DNA from: Micropterix aruncella
Taxonomy: Eukaryota > Arthropoda > Insecta > Lepidoptera > Micropterigidae
Direction of reading: 5' to 3'
Length of the DNA stretch: 64,000 nt
Assembly: GCA_944548615.1 (NCBI GenBank)
Contig: OX155955.1
Location: 16,184,818-16,248,817 of the forward strand
Under the pieces are notes generated by a model that worked only from the letters and a program-made list of their open reading frames with translations, was not told the DNA's origin and did not search any database. A program made the position numbers and the translations under genes. This document shows positions 1-15,599 of the stretch, one piece after another. The first letter of the stretch is position 1, and each line of letters opens with the position of its first letter.

Positions 1-1050
<1,050 letters not shown>

Positions 1051-1052
1051 TA

Positions 1053-1126
<74 letters not shown>
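1053..1126. repeat. (TA)n microsatellite
   Basis: This TA tract directly abuts the first unit of the 557-bp tandem array, so the array's left edge lies within or next to the microsatellite. Confidence 0.97.
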
Positions 1127-1129
<3 letters not shown>

Positions 1130-3664
1130 ATAGTTTTGTGTATATATTCTTTTTAGAATTGATCAATAAGATGATTATAAAGTAAATAATTATAAAAGCC
1201 ACTTACATCGTGACGAAGGATTCCCTTGATCGGATTCGGGAATGCTTTAGGTGTTAACGAGAATGATGAATGCCTCTCACTTGCGGAAAGAGGAGTAGGT
1301 TTAAGTTGGGCCCATTTTTCAACTAGTAAACGCTCACCCTTCATCCAATTATCTCAAAAATTAAGCTACAATCCTTCTTTATACGTAAACTCACTCAATT
1401 TCCTATTATTTCAGGGGAAATAACAAGACAAGACGAGCTACTTGACAGATGGAAGAATTTAAAATTTCGAATTTCGTTTTTTTATTTTCTAAAGGTGCGA
1501 TATAAAGAAGCTGCGATCAATATTCAGCTGAAAACTTAAAACTAAAAGCGTGACATGCCCTCATATCAATGAAAGGAAGCAGTCAGCTCTTTCCTATTAG
1601 TTGGAAAGATTACCTTTAACCTAAATGGATTATTTACAATGAACGAAACATAAAATATGTCAAAATTCAATATTTTGAAATATTTGATAGTTTTGTGTAT
1701 ATATTCTTTTTAGAATTGATCAATAAGATGATTATAAAGTAAATAATTATAAAAGCCACTTACATCGTGACGAAGGATTCCCTTGATCGGATTCGGGAAT
1801 GCTTTAGGTGTTAACGAGAATGATGAATGCCTCTCACTTGCGGAAAGAGGAGTAGGTTTAAGTTGGGCCCATTTTTCAACTAGTAAACGCTCACCCTTCA
1901 TCCAATTATCTCAAAAATTAAGCTACAATCCTTCTTTATACGTAAACTCACTCAATTTCCTATTATTTCAGGGGAAATAACAAGACAAGACGAGCTACTT
2001 GACAGATGGAAGAATTTAAAATTTCGAATTTCGTTTTTTTATTTTCTAAAGGTGCGATATAAAGAAGCTGCGATCAATATTCAGCTGAAAACTTAAAACT
2101 AAAAGCGTGACATGCCCTCATATCAATGAAAGGAAGCAGTCAGCTCTTTCCTATTAGTTGGAAAGATTACCTTTAACCTAAATGGATTATTTACAATGAA
2201 CGAAACATAAAATATGTAAAAATTCAATATTTTGAAATATTTGATAGTTTTGTGTATATATTCTTTTTAGAATTGATCAATAAGATGATTATAAAGTAAA
2301 TAATTATAAAAGCCACTTACATCGTGACGAAGGATTCCCTTGATCGGATTCGGGAATGCTTTAGGTGTTAACGAGAATGATGAATGCCTCTCACTTGCGG
2401 AAAGAGGAGTAGGTTTAAGTTGGGCCCATTTTTCAACTAGTAAACGCTCACCCTTCATCCAATTATCTCAAAAATTAAGCTACAATCCTTCTTTATACGT
2501 AAACTCACTCAATTTCCTATTATTTCAGGGGAAATAACAAGACAAGACGAGCTACTTGACAGATGGAAGAATTTAAAATTTCGAATTTCGTTTTTTTATT
2601 TTCTAAAGGTGCGATATAAAGAAGCTGCGATCAATATTCAGCTGAAAACTTAAAACTAAAAGCGTGACATGCCCTTATATCAATGAAAGGAAGCAGTCAG
2701 CTCTTTCCTATTAGTTGGAAAGATTACCTTTAACCTAAATGGATTATTTACAATGAACGAAACATAAAATATGTAAAAATTCAATATTTTGAAATATTTG
2801 ATAGTTTTGTGTATATATTCTTTTTAGAATTGATCAATAAGATGATTATAAAGTAAATAATTATAAAAGCCACTTACATCGTGACGAAGGATTCCCTTGA
2901 TCGGATTCGGGAATGCTTTAGGTGTTAACGAGAATGATGAATGCCTCTCACTTGCGGAAAGAGGAGTAGGTTTAAGTTGGGCCCATTTTTCAACTAGTAA
3001 ACGCTCACCCTTCATCCAATTATCTCAAAAATTAAGCTACAATCCTTCTTTATACGTAAACTCACTCAATTTCCTATTATTTCAGGGGAAATAACAAGAC
3101 AAGACGAGCTACTTGACAGATGGAAGAATTTAAAATTTCGAATTTCGTTTTTTTATTTTCTAAAGGTGCGATATAAAGAAGCTGCGATCAATATTCAGCT
3201 GAAAACTTAAAACTAAAAGCGTGACATGCCCTCATATCAATGAAAGGAAGCAGTCAGCTCTTTCCTATTAGTTGGAAAGATTACCTTTAACCTAAATGGA
3301 TTATTTACAATGAACGAAACATAAAATATGTAAAAATTCAATATTTTGAAATATTTGATAGTTTTGTGTATATATTCTTTTTAGAATTGATCAATAAGAT
3401 GATTATAAAGTAAATAATTATAAAAGCCACTTACATCGTGACGAAGGATTCCCTTGATCGGATTCGGGAATGCTTTAGGTGTTAACGAGAATGATGAATG
3501 CCTCTCACTTGCGGAAAGAGGAGTAGGTTTAAGTTGGGCCCATTTTTCAACTAGTAAACGCTCACCCTTCATCCAATTATCTCAAAAATTAAGCTACAAT
3601 CCTTCTTTATACGTAAACTCACTCAATTTCCTATTATTTCAGGGGAAATAACAAGACAAGACGA
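1126..3664. repeat. 557-bp tandem array, about 4.6 units
   Basis: Units begin at 1126, 1683, 2240, 2797 and 3354, an exact 557-bp spacing. The fifth unit stops after about 311 bp at 3664. Copies are almost identical: I see only isolated substitutions, for example a C/A difference near 1656 and a C/T difference in the third unit near 2675. Each unit carries the same exon-like frame on the minus strand (1153-1344 in the first unit) and an overlapping plus-strand frame. The array is flanked by (TA)n on the left and an inverted copy on the right. It is either a very recent amplification or an assembly effect. Confidence 0.97.
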
Positions 3665-4870
<1,206 letters not shown>

Positions 4871-5805
4871 TTGATTACACCACACAGTATCGCGATCTGG
4901 AATTATTTTGAGATTTTATGAAGTTCGGTACAAAAGCGTATGGAATATTGCGTTTGTGTTTGTGTAAGCGTGTGAATGTTTTCCACTTTTTTCGAAAATG
5001 TATATAACGGAATGTAATACCAGTCAGCTCGCCGAAAGCAATATCCTAACAAAAATATCACCATCCATAGAGATACGATCGTGTTTGCTCAGTTAGGTAT
5101 GCGATGATCTATGAGTTTAATTTGGCTATGAGTTTAATTTGTTTTTCTTGCATGATTTATAATATTGTACGTATACCGAATATCAGAGCTCTTTTGCTGT
5201 AAATCATATTGCTTGCAATAAAGAAAAAAAAATAAAGGCTCATTGTACAAACTTCCTTGTCCATCTGGTTTTATATTACCGTTTATGTTAAACATAGAAA
5301 CATAAAATTCGGCAGTGTTCTATAATAGATTTTGCTTGCCAGCAGCTCAAGAATCTATGTGAATATAGGAAGATAAAATGAATACTTTCTGTCATTGTTC
5401 CTAGAGAATATCACTATCATAACTTGAACATAACTACCTACATAATTACCTACAACCTACCTAACTAACTACATACTTGAACATAACTACCTACAAAAAA
5501 ACTATTTCTTTTCTGCAGTCAAAAATATTTTGGAAAATGAATATGTTTTTTTTTTGTTTTTTAATCTTTTATTTATCCCCCCCCCCAATTCAATATTTAT
5601 AATGAAATAATATGTCTAAAAAATACACTTTTTAATTAAATTCAGCACATAGTTTCTTATAAAATTTCTAAAACTTTAAACTAAGTCCTTCCTAAGATAC
5701 ATATTATAAATATTATTTGAAATATAAGTAATTCCTATATTCAGTCATGCAAATATAACAATTGCAAAAATAACAAAGCATGGCTAAATTATAATATACT
5801 GACTT
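4871..5805. other. AT-rich stretch, no gene seen
   Basis: Only low-complexity features are visible: an AATAAA-rich patch near 5215-5240, tandem 'acctaactacctac'-like words near 5440-5500, a T run near 5548 and a C run near 5578. No open frame resembles a protein family. Confidence 0.6.
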
Positions 5806-6480
5806 TTAATGACTAAAACTAAATACATGACTTTTCAAATAAAGAAAACTAACGACAGGACATATCCTGCGCAGACTAAAAATCGACACATTCAACACTG
5901 TCTTTGGCGGCAAGAATGCGACACAACCTTGTGCGTGTACGGAGGTGGAAAGAGTAGATTCAATAAAGTACCCAGTATTAACTCTATACTTTACACTGAA
6001 GTGGAAAGAACATAGCAGGTGCACTGCTACAAAATTGAGAAAACTTGTACATACATTCAAGTTAATAAGAAATGCCGTATCCAGAGATTTAGTACGAACT
6101 ACATATTTCGCATTGGCCCATAACTTACTAGCATACGGAATCATAGATCGGGGTGGAGCTTCGCTTCAAGCACTTGATCCTCTGATTTCAAAAGTCAAAG
6201 GTTCAAAAGTCGCTATTAAGAGTAATCCACAAAAAGCCCTTCCGGTATTCTTCTGAGAGCTTGTACAAGGAATATAAAGTCCTAGGCGTTTGTCAAATAT
6301 ACGCTAAGGTAGTCCTAATCTACTATTATGATCATGAGGATTATCATCTATATTTAACACACCATAAAGTAACTTGTGCAAATTTGGAAAAGTAAATCTG
6401 GAAACAGCCACCTTTGTCTCGTTTTAGATTTATGAAAACGCTGGTCATGACGGTACATTCTCCTTGCTACATTTGGAGGT
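5806..6480 (+). pseudogene. Non-LTR retrotransposon RT, C-terminal remnant
   Basis: Conceptual translation resembles the region after the catalytic core of jockey/R1-type reverse transcriptases. Frame 1 (5809-5944) gives the approach to the thumb; frame 2 (5945-6256) gives a VDSIKYPVLT...LKWKEH segment, then LRKLVHTFKLIRN and LLAYGI..RGGA, matching the conserved 'YLG...L.W..H' and 'YG...WG' landmarks. After a stop near 6256 another frame continues with LYKEYKVLGVCQIY. At least two frameshifts and several stops show that it is dead. The related piece at 48310-48730 shares the LYKEY.VL motif and probably belongs to the same family. No YXDD core is present, so this is a 5'-truncated copy. Confidence 0.75.
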
Positions 6481-7725
6481 AGCCCTAATTTAATAACCAA
6501 CATTCCACACCAACAAAACACAACTCCATCGTGAAACTATAGTAGCTTACTTTACGCAAGTTAGAAGAAGTTTAGGAGACTCTAGTATAATAAAACACTG
6601 TAACACGCTCGATTGAAATCGACTAGTGTGACTGCACCCCAAGGATGTGAGGCGAGAAAGAAAGCACTGCGGAATAAAGGACGACAGCGTGGGAGAGAGT
6701 GAGATGCCACGATAGCTAAGTTATGGAAACAGATTATCCGTGCGTCCATCAGCGTTCATTTTCTTAGTCTCCGCTCCGCGCCGCAGCGCGCGTCGTCCGC
6801 CTCTCATACACTGCGCATTTTCTTTATCACATTTTATTTAAAGTGCTTGAAACTGTAAAGAACCTCTTTTATACTACACGATATGTTTCTAATTACTAGA
6901 AAGGAAAGTCAGCTTGTGTAGATAAGTATTCAATTTCTATATATTTTTATGAAAATTAGAATCATTCATGAAAATGCGGAAAGTGTCAACTAAAAGGTAA
7001 ATTAGAATATTGTCATGTTTGACGTTTACTTAAAATTTATTATGTATGATATTTCTAATAGAGCGCAGGAGTAAACCGAGTAAAAGATGTAAAGGTTTAT
7101 AAAAGAATTAGCTGAAAAGCGATCTGGGTGCGAATTTGACACATCCCTGGCTTAGGAAGAGGCAACCGGTCGTGCAGTCTACATGCTGTGACGCTTCACT
7201 TCACTTCACTGGTGCCCCTGCACCAAATCTCTACGTTGATAGGGCAAAACGTACCGATTCAAAGAGGTTATCACTGATTTGCTATTTATTGAACATAAAT
7301 GTGGACACATTAGTTAGAAGACATATAAAGGTGAAGTCTTTGAAATGTATATCCATATACAAATTTTAATATTCAATAAAGATTGCAGCCGTTGCAGGAA
7401 ATATTTCGATTCTAGTAAGCTTAGCACATTTAAAACTATATAGACGTGGATACTATGTATTCGTAAGCCATGGCAATCTTTGCCGTGTGTGATTTTAAAA
7501 GCTAAGGATGGAAGAGATTAACAGTCTTGATATATAGTGTCTTTAATGCCCGATCTACGTGTCGGCCAATGATTTGGACACTGTCTATGTCTGTCCCGGT
7601 CTTTCCCATATTTTTTCATACATCACAGGAATGCCGATTCGCTTCCACCTTAGCAATGTGGCGAAGCACTGTTAACATTGATATTGCCTATGTCATCTTT
7701 CCATATTTGTAGTTTTTTGCAATTT
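6481..7725. other. No gene recognised
   Basis: Mostly AT-rich sequence. A CG-rich patch lies near 6765-6810. Frames at 7136-7369 and 7527-7712 have no recognisable content. A short direct repeat of 'cacttcactt' occurs near 7195. The minus strand near 7284-7290 reads AATAAA and could serve the exon-like frame at 7726-7889. Confidence 0.5.
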
Positions 7726-7889
7726 TCAATTTTTACAGCTGGTAAAGAGTTCTAATATTTCTAATGGATTTTCCGAAATTTTTGTTTGTAATGATAGATA
7801 GGTAGGCAGCGCATCCCCATAACATTTTTGAAGTTCAAAAATTTCGTCATAAGAATGTTCCGCGATCCATTCGACACCAAAAGTGTCTG
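7726..7889 (-). other. Exon-like open frame, possible terminal exon
   Basis: On the minus strand a strong 3' splice-site match (TCTCCTGTTGTTTTTAG, AG at 7891-7890) is followed at once by 53 open codons ending at a TGA at 7728-7726. The peptide begins DTFGVEWIAEHSYDEIFELQ and continues with a mixed acidic and hydrophobic composition typical of globular protein rather than of random AT-rich sequence. A NAGNAG arrangement means the exon could start three bases later. There is no ATG at its start, so it would be an internal or last exon. I do not recognise the family; it could be host or transposon derived, and no partner exon was found in the next few hundred bases. Confidence 0.35.
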
Positions 7890-8288
7890 CTAAAAACAAC
7901 AGGAGACATTATAAACTTTAATAAAATTTAAATTAGATGGGAATATAATATATACTAAAAGTAGTAGGGACAAAAATGTGAAGAATAGGAGCGGTTAATA
8001 TTCAAAAGTACTAAAGTTATAAAAAAACGAATAATTCATTGATACCATTGTCGGCGGTATACAAAAGTACCAGTAAAATATCGACCATAGTACTGTAAAC
8101 GCAGAGACTAAATTGACGATTGCGTATTATCGCTGGACGGCAAAAACCGAGCGTTTTCTTTTATTAACTTTCACAAAGGAAAGCGGGAAAGCTTCAATGG
8201 CGACAATGAAATCCGCGACGGAGCCTCCGCTCCTGGGAAAAGTAAAAAGACGACGATGCTCTATCGCTCTTGCTCCGTCATCCATCCT

Positions 8289-8328
<40 letters not shown>
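8289..8328. repeat. (TC)n microsatellite
   Basis: A TC dinucleotide tract of about 40 bp. The serine-leucine and arginine-glutamate frames over it are products of the repeat. Confidence 0.97.
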
Positions 8329-8332
<4 letters not shown>

Positions 8333-8697
8333 GCCGATGCAATTTTCTTTGTGCGATCCTGAGGCTGCAGCGACACACCAATCAATCAATTATTTTTACG
8401 CCCATCTCAGTGGGAAAAAGTTCCGAGATCGACGATTTCGCACGTACTATTTAACGACGTTATTTTTCTTGCGGTGTGCAGCTGATTTTATTTTAACTGA
8501 TTGGAGGAGAGAGATCACATTTTCAGATAGATGACGTATTCGTACTTATACAATTTGTTCGTACTTATAAAAACATATACTTTTTCTCATAACGGCGTTA
8601 ACGATACTGCAATACCTACGTGTAATCATTGATAATAGGGAATTAGATTGCTCAATGCCATAGTACGTTTGAGCAACCCTTCTGCACCAGCGACATA

Positions 8698-8915
8698 TAG
8701 GGGGAAGTACCCTAACGCCGGACGGCACCTAGGGTCGGACACTAATAATATCTCGACAAGTCGCGGCGCGATCGAAACAAAGACGAAGGATAAGAAAAAG
8801 CGTATGATTCCCCGCACCATTTTCACCCGTCTTTGTATCGATCGCGCCGCGACTTGTCGAGATACTCTTAGTGTCCGATGCTAGGTGCCGTCCGGCGTTA
8901 GGGGACTTCCCCCTA
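8698..8915. mobile_element. Foldback/MITE-like element with 88-bp arms
   Basis: The left arm 8698-8785 and right arm 8828-8915 are reverse complements with only a few mismatches, separated by a 42-bp spacer. The termini read TAGGGGGAAGT and its complement. The arms are GC-rich (including CGACAAGTCGCGGCGCGATC) in an AT-rich setting. Comparison with family A copy 2 shows that the element sits inside a family A copy and is absent from the other copies, so it inserted later. I could not identify a target-site duplication or transposase family. Confidence 0.8.
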
Positions 8916-9120
8916 GGTGGGTCTAAAACCTTTGTCCGGCGAAACTCATAGCAGTTTATTTGACCATCTATAAAAACATTGATAATGAATGGTTTTTATA
9001 AGGGACTGATTGATTACAAACACACAAAAATTTAACCAACGATAACAATAATAACATTTAATTATTAGTATTTTCTATCGCACGTTTATATGTTCGCCTG
9101 TTGATTACATCACAGAAATG

Positions 9121-9142
9121 AAAGAAAGAAAGAAAGAAAAAT
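9121..9142. repeat. (GAAA)n microsatellite
   Basis: Five GAAA units near the junction between family A sequence and the AT-rich insert. Confidence 0.9.
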
Positions 9143-9654
9143 ACCTGTATTTTACTAAAATACTTTCACTGTAAAGAAAATCTAATTTCTATTTTAACTT
9201 ATTACAAATAGCTGGCTTATCGTTTTGCGATTTCTTACAGTCAACCGTTTCTAATAATAAATAAAATAAATAATTAGGCAGCTCATATATATAAAAACAT
9301 ATACACATATATACATTTTCATACATACATACATATTCATACTTACATATTTATACATATATACATACATATGAATTATAAAATATATATGATAATAGAT
9401 ACATAGGAACTGTAGATAAATAATAATACCTACTTATATAAAATGATAAATATTACACAGCAAAGTACTTATTGGACTATCCAATCAACAAGAAATAATA
9501 CGATGAGATAGAATATCATCAATTAATCTATTTAAATTTAAAGCGCGTACTTATTACGTATTGAAATCTGTATAGAAAAAAAATTTTGTAGTTTTTATGT
9601 AAATAATATTAAAATAAAAGTATTTTTTTTAGATAAAGTTCAATAATTCCAGAT

Positions 9655-9850
9655 TGAAATATGACTAGCTATTTCAACAAATTGGTGGACCGATTTCAAC
9701 CACACTTTTCAACACTTGCTATAATCAAATGATGGTTGCAAGCAAAATTACAGCTCAATTGGACGAAGCGTTTGGGCGCTATCGTGGAGGAATACACACA
9801 GACATACAGACATACACAAGAAAGTAATACTACATCTTTTTTGGAAAAAT
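9655..9850 (+). repeat. Dispersed repeat family C, partial copy
   Basis: The segment carries the family C core: 'tttcaaccac', 'atcaaatgatg', 'cagctcaattggacgaagcg', 'tttgggcgctatcgtggagg' and then a (CACA/GACA)n tract. Fuller copies lie at 10125, 44345 and 52310. No protein is encoded. The A-rich and purine-repeat tail suggests a retroposed tail sequence. Confidence 0.75.
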
Positions 9851-9929
9851 GCCATTTTAATACAATGGAAATACTACAAAATATTGAATATGCTACTTTT
9901 TCCTACATATTCACTTGATACAATTACTA

Positions 9930-10124
9930 TAGGGAGGAAGGGGTGAGTCGGAAAGGTAAGGGGTTGCGCGGGGGGGGGGGGGGGGGGGGGAGGGTTGAGA
10001 AGTTTGGGCCTGGGGGTCTGCTTGCCAGGAAAGTCTTGGGGTGACACAACCAATTTTTTTCTTAAATACGGCAGTATTAAAAAAAATCGCCACTTGTATA
10101 CGAGATATTCTAACCAAAATTTCA
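9930..10124. other. Poly(G)-containing stretch
   Basis: A run of about 21 G residues sits near 9970-9990 within G-rich sequence. The proline-rich minus-strand frames over it are products of this run. A shorter G run occurs in the family C copy at 52590-52606, so the stretch may be part of a longer family C variant. Confidence 0.45.
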
Positions 10125-10500
10125 TAACGTGATTTCGGTTCAACAAGGAATCTGTGTACCTATTTCTCTCTAACCCAACCTAATCAAGTCTCTAACTGTA
10201 ACATGTTGAAGTATGACTAGCGCGCCCTCTGGTGGACCAAATTTAACTACAATCTTTTGAACTCTTGCCATGACCGAATGATACCTGAATGACAAATTTC
10301 AGCTCAATCGGATGAAGCGTTTAGGCGCTATCGAGAAGGAGTACACTCATACAGCTACACAGACTCACAGACAGATTTCAGTTTGTAAATGGTCCTAATC
10401 GTCTCAGGGGGTGTCAAAATGGATATTTCCATCTTCACCTCGATTATTTTTTAGCGCATACAATACTTTCCCTAGTGCCGAAAAAGAAATTAATTGAGGG
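10125..10500 (+). repeat. Dispersed repeat family C, copy
   Basis: This is a near full-length copy: 'gtgatttcggttcaacaagg', a 'gcgccctctggtggacc' block, the 'cagctcaatcggatgaagcg' core, 'ttaggcgctatcgagaagga', a CACA/GACA tract, then 'aaatggtcctaatcgtctca'. The order of blocks is the same as at 44345 and 52310. Confidence 0.8.
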
Positions 10501-11719
<1,219 letters not shown>

Positions 11720-13617
11720 CACTAAGTGTGTCGATTTAGATGCCAATCGCCCATTTGTTTATATGAAGCAATATTGAATAAAAAATATATTTTTGTTAGG
11801 ACTGCAATCCTGTAGCAATTACAATGTTTTCAATTAATTGAAACCACAAAAAAAAACTGTCATTTTTTTTAATTAGTAGTCAACTGTCAGTTTGGCGTTA
11901 CTAGCAAGAAAACTGGTAAGGTGTACTTAAGGGTTAGGATTGGTGGGTGTGGGTTGAAATAGGGAGTGGGGTGGGGTTTGCCGTCGGCTGAGTGCTCCGA
12001 TACAGCCTGTTTTAAAACCCTCCCATAAGACGAGCCAGCCAACGCTCCGGGCTGAAGGGGGTGAACAGAGTGGGTTGAAGGGGTGGTGAGGGGTGAGATA
12101 AGGTTTGAGAGTAACGAGAGAGCCTGCAAGCGTATCACGCGCAAACCAACCATCACTATCTTGCATCAGGGTTGAAATAGCGCATGCATATTGGGAGGAA
12201 AATATATTGCTGTGCTCTGTCACTGATGACGTCACGATGCAAGTTTTTGGCCTAATATATTATTATGTACCCAGATAAGTTAAGGAAAAAATAGTATAAT
12301 ATAATAGAGAGTAAAATGGTACAGAAACATCTATTTTTTATTTTAAATAATATTGTTCTCGAAATAGGACATACCAATAGAATAAGGAAAAGCTCTCCAT
12401 ACTTAATATTACATACTAACGGGCTGTGGTTTAATTTCGGAATGTTTTATTTTATCTATAAAAATGATTGTGGCCATATTTTGTAATTTCGCATTAGTAT
12501 TTGTTTGCGATTTTACACACTTTTACACACTTCGCCCGTTAAAAGGAACCAATCAACGTAATGTTTCCCTTATGCAGAATTATTCATGTTTATATACATT
12601 GATTTAAAAGGTATTCATTTTATACACTCTACTGGCCCCTAATGGGGCGTAATTCTCTTGAATTTGAATTTGAAAAAGCACGAAAAATTACGCAAATTGA
12701 TATTGCATATAATGTTTTTTAAAGGTTTCTAAATTTTAACTTTTTTGTTTAACGCCACCCAATTTGCTTTGCCCCCCATTTCTTATGCACGTGCGAAAAA
12801 ATGCACGCTTTCTTGGGTTAACTGATTATCTGCTAGACCCTATATGTACTTTAGGTCGACTACGACTATCATAGATTCTCTGGTGAGGAAATGAAAAAGC
12901 TTTATTTTAATATGAATGAGATTACTTTTTTCCAATGATTTTTTTTTCGGATTCGGTCGTAACCTCAAAATCGTACGTATTTATAGGTTTATATTATATT
13001 TTAAATATAATCTTCATGTCTAAATTATAATGTAAAATTCAATGTAAAATAATGTAAAATACAGGAATGAACCCTGGATTGTCCTGGTTTGGAAAAAATA
13101 AGGTGGTAATTGCGAACATTAGAACTAATAATGAACTTATATCTCCTAAATTATTGCAAAATGTAATTTTGATGGAAAACACAGGTTTTAAATAAAAAAA
13201 TATATATTTTTATTGATTCATACAGTATACAGTACAGCTACACGCTATATAAGCTACAAGTATACAGCTGTAACACTGTTTTTTCAATAGAAACACTTTA
13301 CCTCACAAATGGCTTAAAATTTAAATTTTGCGGGAATTTTGGGACAATCTGTATATATAGTAACCGCTATATTTCAATACTTAAAATAAACGCCGTTTAA
13401 CAGAGAATGAAAAAGATACATAAATGATAATAATTGCTTAACCAATATTGATTATTATATGCGAAATAGGCCGTAGTTGTTTTTAATATAATTTGAAAAC
13501 AATCGGATCATAATTTTTGGGGGATTCAGCCATTTGATTCGGTTGGCCTGCACCATTTATCAATGCTGTGAGAGTAACCTAGGAAAGAAAATCTCCTCTA
13601 TGATCCTCTATGATCTA
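11720..13617. other. No gene seen; G-rich patch with CRE-like palindrome
   Basis: From 11930 to 12130 the plus strand is strongly G-rich (repeated 'ggggtg' words); a TGACGTCA palindrome lies at 12227-12234 just after it. The remainder is AT-rich. The minus-strand frames at 11887-12235 mirror the G-rich composition. Nothing resembles a known protein. Confidence 0.5.
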
Positions 13618-13671
13618 GATCCAATAAGCCTAAGGAACTGATTATAATCAGTTCCTTAGACTTATTGGATC
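13618..13671. repeat. 54-bp palindrome
   Basis: Two 27-bp arms (starting GATCCAATAAG, ending CTTATTGGATC) meet at ATTATAAT with no spacer and one mismatch. It could extrude as a hairpin. No run of T or other terminator context points to a function. Confidence 0.9.
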
Positions 13672-14139
13672 TTTATCTTTTATATGTGTAATGCAATTTA
13701 CAAATAATATTTTAATTTACAATTTAAACTTCAAATAAAATAATATACTAAATTACTTAATCCACAGAAAGAAACTAAACTCAATTGTTAAATGATGTTT
13801 ACCGTCCGATGAGATACTACAACATTCTAAATATAGTCGAAGGACATTCTATAAACATAGAGTTATATAAATAATATATAAAAGTGACAGAAACAAAATC
13901 ACAAATAAATAATTTAAATTATAAAAAATAAGAATAGGTAAAATAATCAAAAGCATGGTGTTTAATAAATAATCACCATTACAAATGTGTACCTACCATT
14001 ATACATTAAAAAATTATCATCTGGAGTGTCCACTTCTTATTCTGAAAAGGCGAAATTTCATTCCGCCTAAATTGAGTCCCAGAAACCCTAAAACGGCATA
14101 AAAAACACACTAAACTAACATTGTCAGCACACGGACACG
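13672..14139. other. AT-rich stretch, no gene seen
   Basis: Very AT-rich, with scattered AATAAA words on both strands and no coding-like frame. Confidence 0.55.
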
Positions 14140-15350
14140 CGGCCATATATTTAAGCTATTTACCAACCAAGCCGTCGCACCGCTGCTAAAGAGTGATAAA
14201 AAAGCAGGCAAGCCGAAATTGCATCCACTCTAATAACCGCATCAGCTTCCCCAGCCCGCCCTGCGCCGCCCAACGTAGCGGACGCCCAACCCCAGCCGTC
14301 CGCCCAGCCGTCTGAATTTCAGGACATCGCGCCACGCTGGGCCGAGACATTGATGGATGCACGTCTTTTAACCCTTTCCTTCGCCTGAGAGGAAAGCGCC
14401 TAATGCCTGCGGGAGATTTACAATTTACAGCTGCAGCTGCAATGAAATTCTTCTTAAATTTAAGGCTTTTCATGGTAGACACTAATTTGATTTACACTCG
14501 AATACCCATTTAATATTAGATCAAAATATGCCCGATTTTGATTTTGAATTTGTTTTACATGTGTAACAGTTGACAATTATACATGGAATTAATTTTAGTG
14601 ATTCCACGCTGTAAGCATGACCCATACCTCTAACAATCAACCCTAGCCTGACAAACAAATTAAAATATTGATCCACGCATGGAATTAAGATTGTACCGAA
14701 AAATCCCCTCAATATGGCCAATTCTGGTCACACGTTTCACGATACGACGTGCGTCATTAAACTCCCTCCATCTGAGCGTTTAAAAAGCAGGAAAGCCAAA
14801 ATCGCCTTGACTCTAATTACCGCATCAGCTTCGCTCGCCCGCCCTGCGTCACCCAACGTAGCGCAAGCCCAATCCCAGCAGTCCGCCTATCAGTCTGAAT
14901 TTCAGGACACCCCCGTCACGCTGGGCCGAAACATTGATGGATCCACGTCTTTTCACCCTTTCGTTCCACTGAGAGGGAAGCGCCCAATGCCTGCGAGAGA
15001 TTTATAATTTGCAGCTCTAACTGCAATGAGATGCTTCTTAAATTTAAGGCTTTTCAGGATTGGCAGTAATTTGGTTTACACTCGAATACTCGTGAAATAT
15101 AGTATCATGAATACACATAATTTGATTTTAAACTTGTTTTATGCATGCAGTCGACAATTATACTTAGAAATGACATTAAGGAATCCACACTGCAGGCATG
15201 AGTAATAGCTCTAGGACTCACCCTAAAGTGAAAAACCTATAAAAATTGAACCGTGCATCGAATAAGGACTGTGCCGAGAAACACACACAATATCACCAAA
15301 TAGGGTCAGACGCTTCATGACACGACGTGCGTCATTCCACCTAGGCGTTG
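14140..15350 (+). repeat. Two diverged tandem repeats of about 583 bp (LTR-like)
   Basis: Unit 1 (about 14194-14776) and unit 2 (about 14777-15350) align throughout: 'aaagcagg', 'accgcatcagctt', 'gtctgaatttcaggacat/c', 'acgctgggccgaaacattga', 'gcgcc(t/c)aatgcctgcg', 'cttaaatttaaggctttt', 'gacgtgcgtcatt'. They differ at perhaps one base in six. A TATTTAAG box follows unit 2 (15359), and a similar one precedes unit 1 (14147). Repeated upstream blocks ahead of a TATA box followed by an AATAAATGG end near 15540 resemble a retroviral-type LTR U3-R-U5 layout. This is inferred; TG...CA ends were not fixed. Confidence 0.65.
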
Positions 15351-15356
15351 TGATGC

Positions 15357-15368
15357 CCTATTTAAGCC
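15357..15368 (+). promoter_or_regulatory. TATA-like box in LTR-like region
   Basis: TATTTAAG lies in GC-balanced sequence between the 583-bp repeats and an AATAAA-containing segment about 180 bp downstream (15538-15545). This spacing fits promoter and polyadenylation signals of an LTR, but no transcript evidence is available. Confidence 0.3.
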
Positions 15369-15599
15369 GACCGTGGCACCTCTGCAGATTGCTAACAATA
15401 TACAAGCAGTCGATACACATTTAACAGTCAACCGCTAGACAGAGCTTTCTACACGCACGCCGCTGCACCCGTAGCGGTTCCCGCGCTCTAGTCATAATTA
15501 TATCTTGCTAAAATCCATTATCATAATCCTAATTAATTCAATAAATGGTTTCAGTGTGGATTGGTGGAGGTAGAGGCCGTTGTGAAACATTGTATTTAA

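Larger units (their letters stand above)
8640..9630 (+). repeat. Dispersed repeat family A, copy 1 (interrupted)
   Basis: Blocks at 8640-8697, 8916-9118 and 9520-9630 align in order with 47822-48245 (uninterrupted copy 2) and with 58245-59455 (copy 3). Shared landmarks are 'ctgcgccggcaacatgcag'-type sequence, 'ataaagaactgattgatta', 'aacaataataaca', 'tagtgccatctat' and the end 'aatattaaaataataaaag'. No coding frame is present. This copy is split by a foldback element at 8698-8915 and by about 390 bp of AT-rich DNA with GAAA and CATA repeats (about 9119-9515). Family A may be a SINE, a MITE or a LINE tail; no ends or duplications settle this. Confidence 0.7.

Noticed and set aside
8113..8454. 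Frames around the (TC)n tract as a gene
   Set aside because: The frames depend on the microsatellite (serine-leucine or arginine-glutamate runs) and no domain flanks it.
11930..11945. 'gggttagg' as an insect telomeric (TTAGG) remnant
   Set aside because: Only one unit is present, within generally G-rich sequence.
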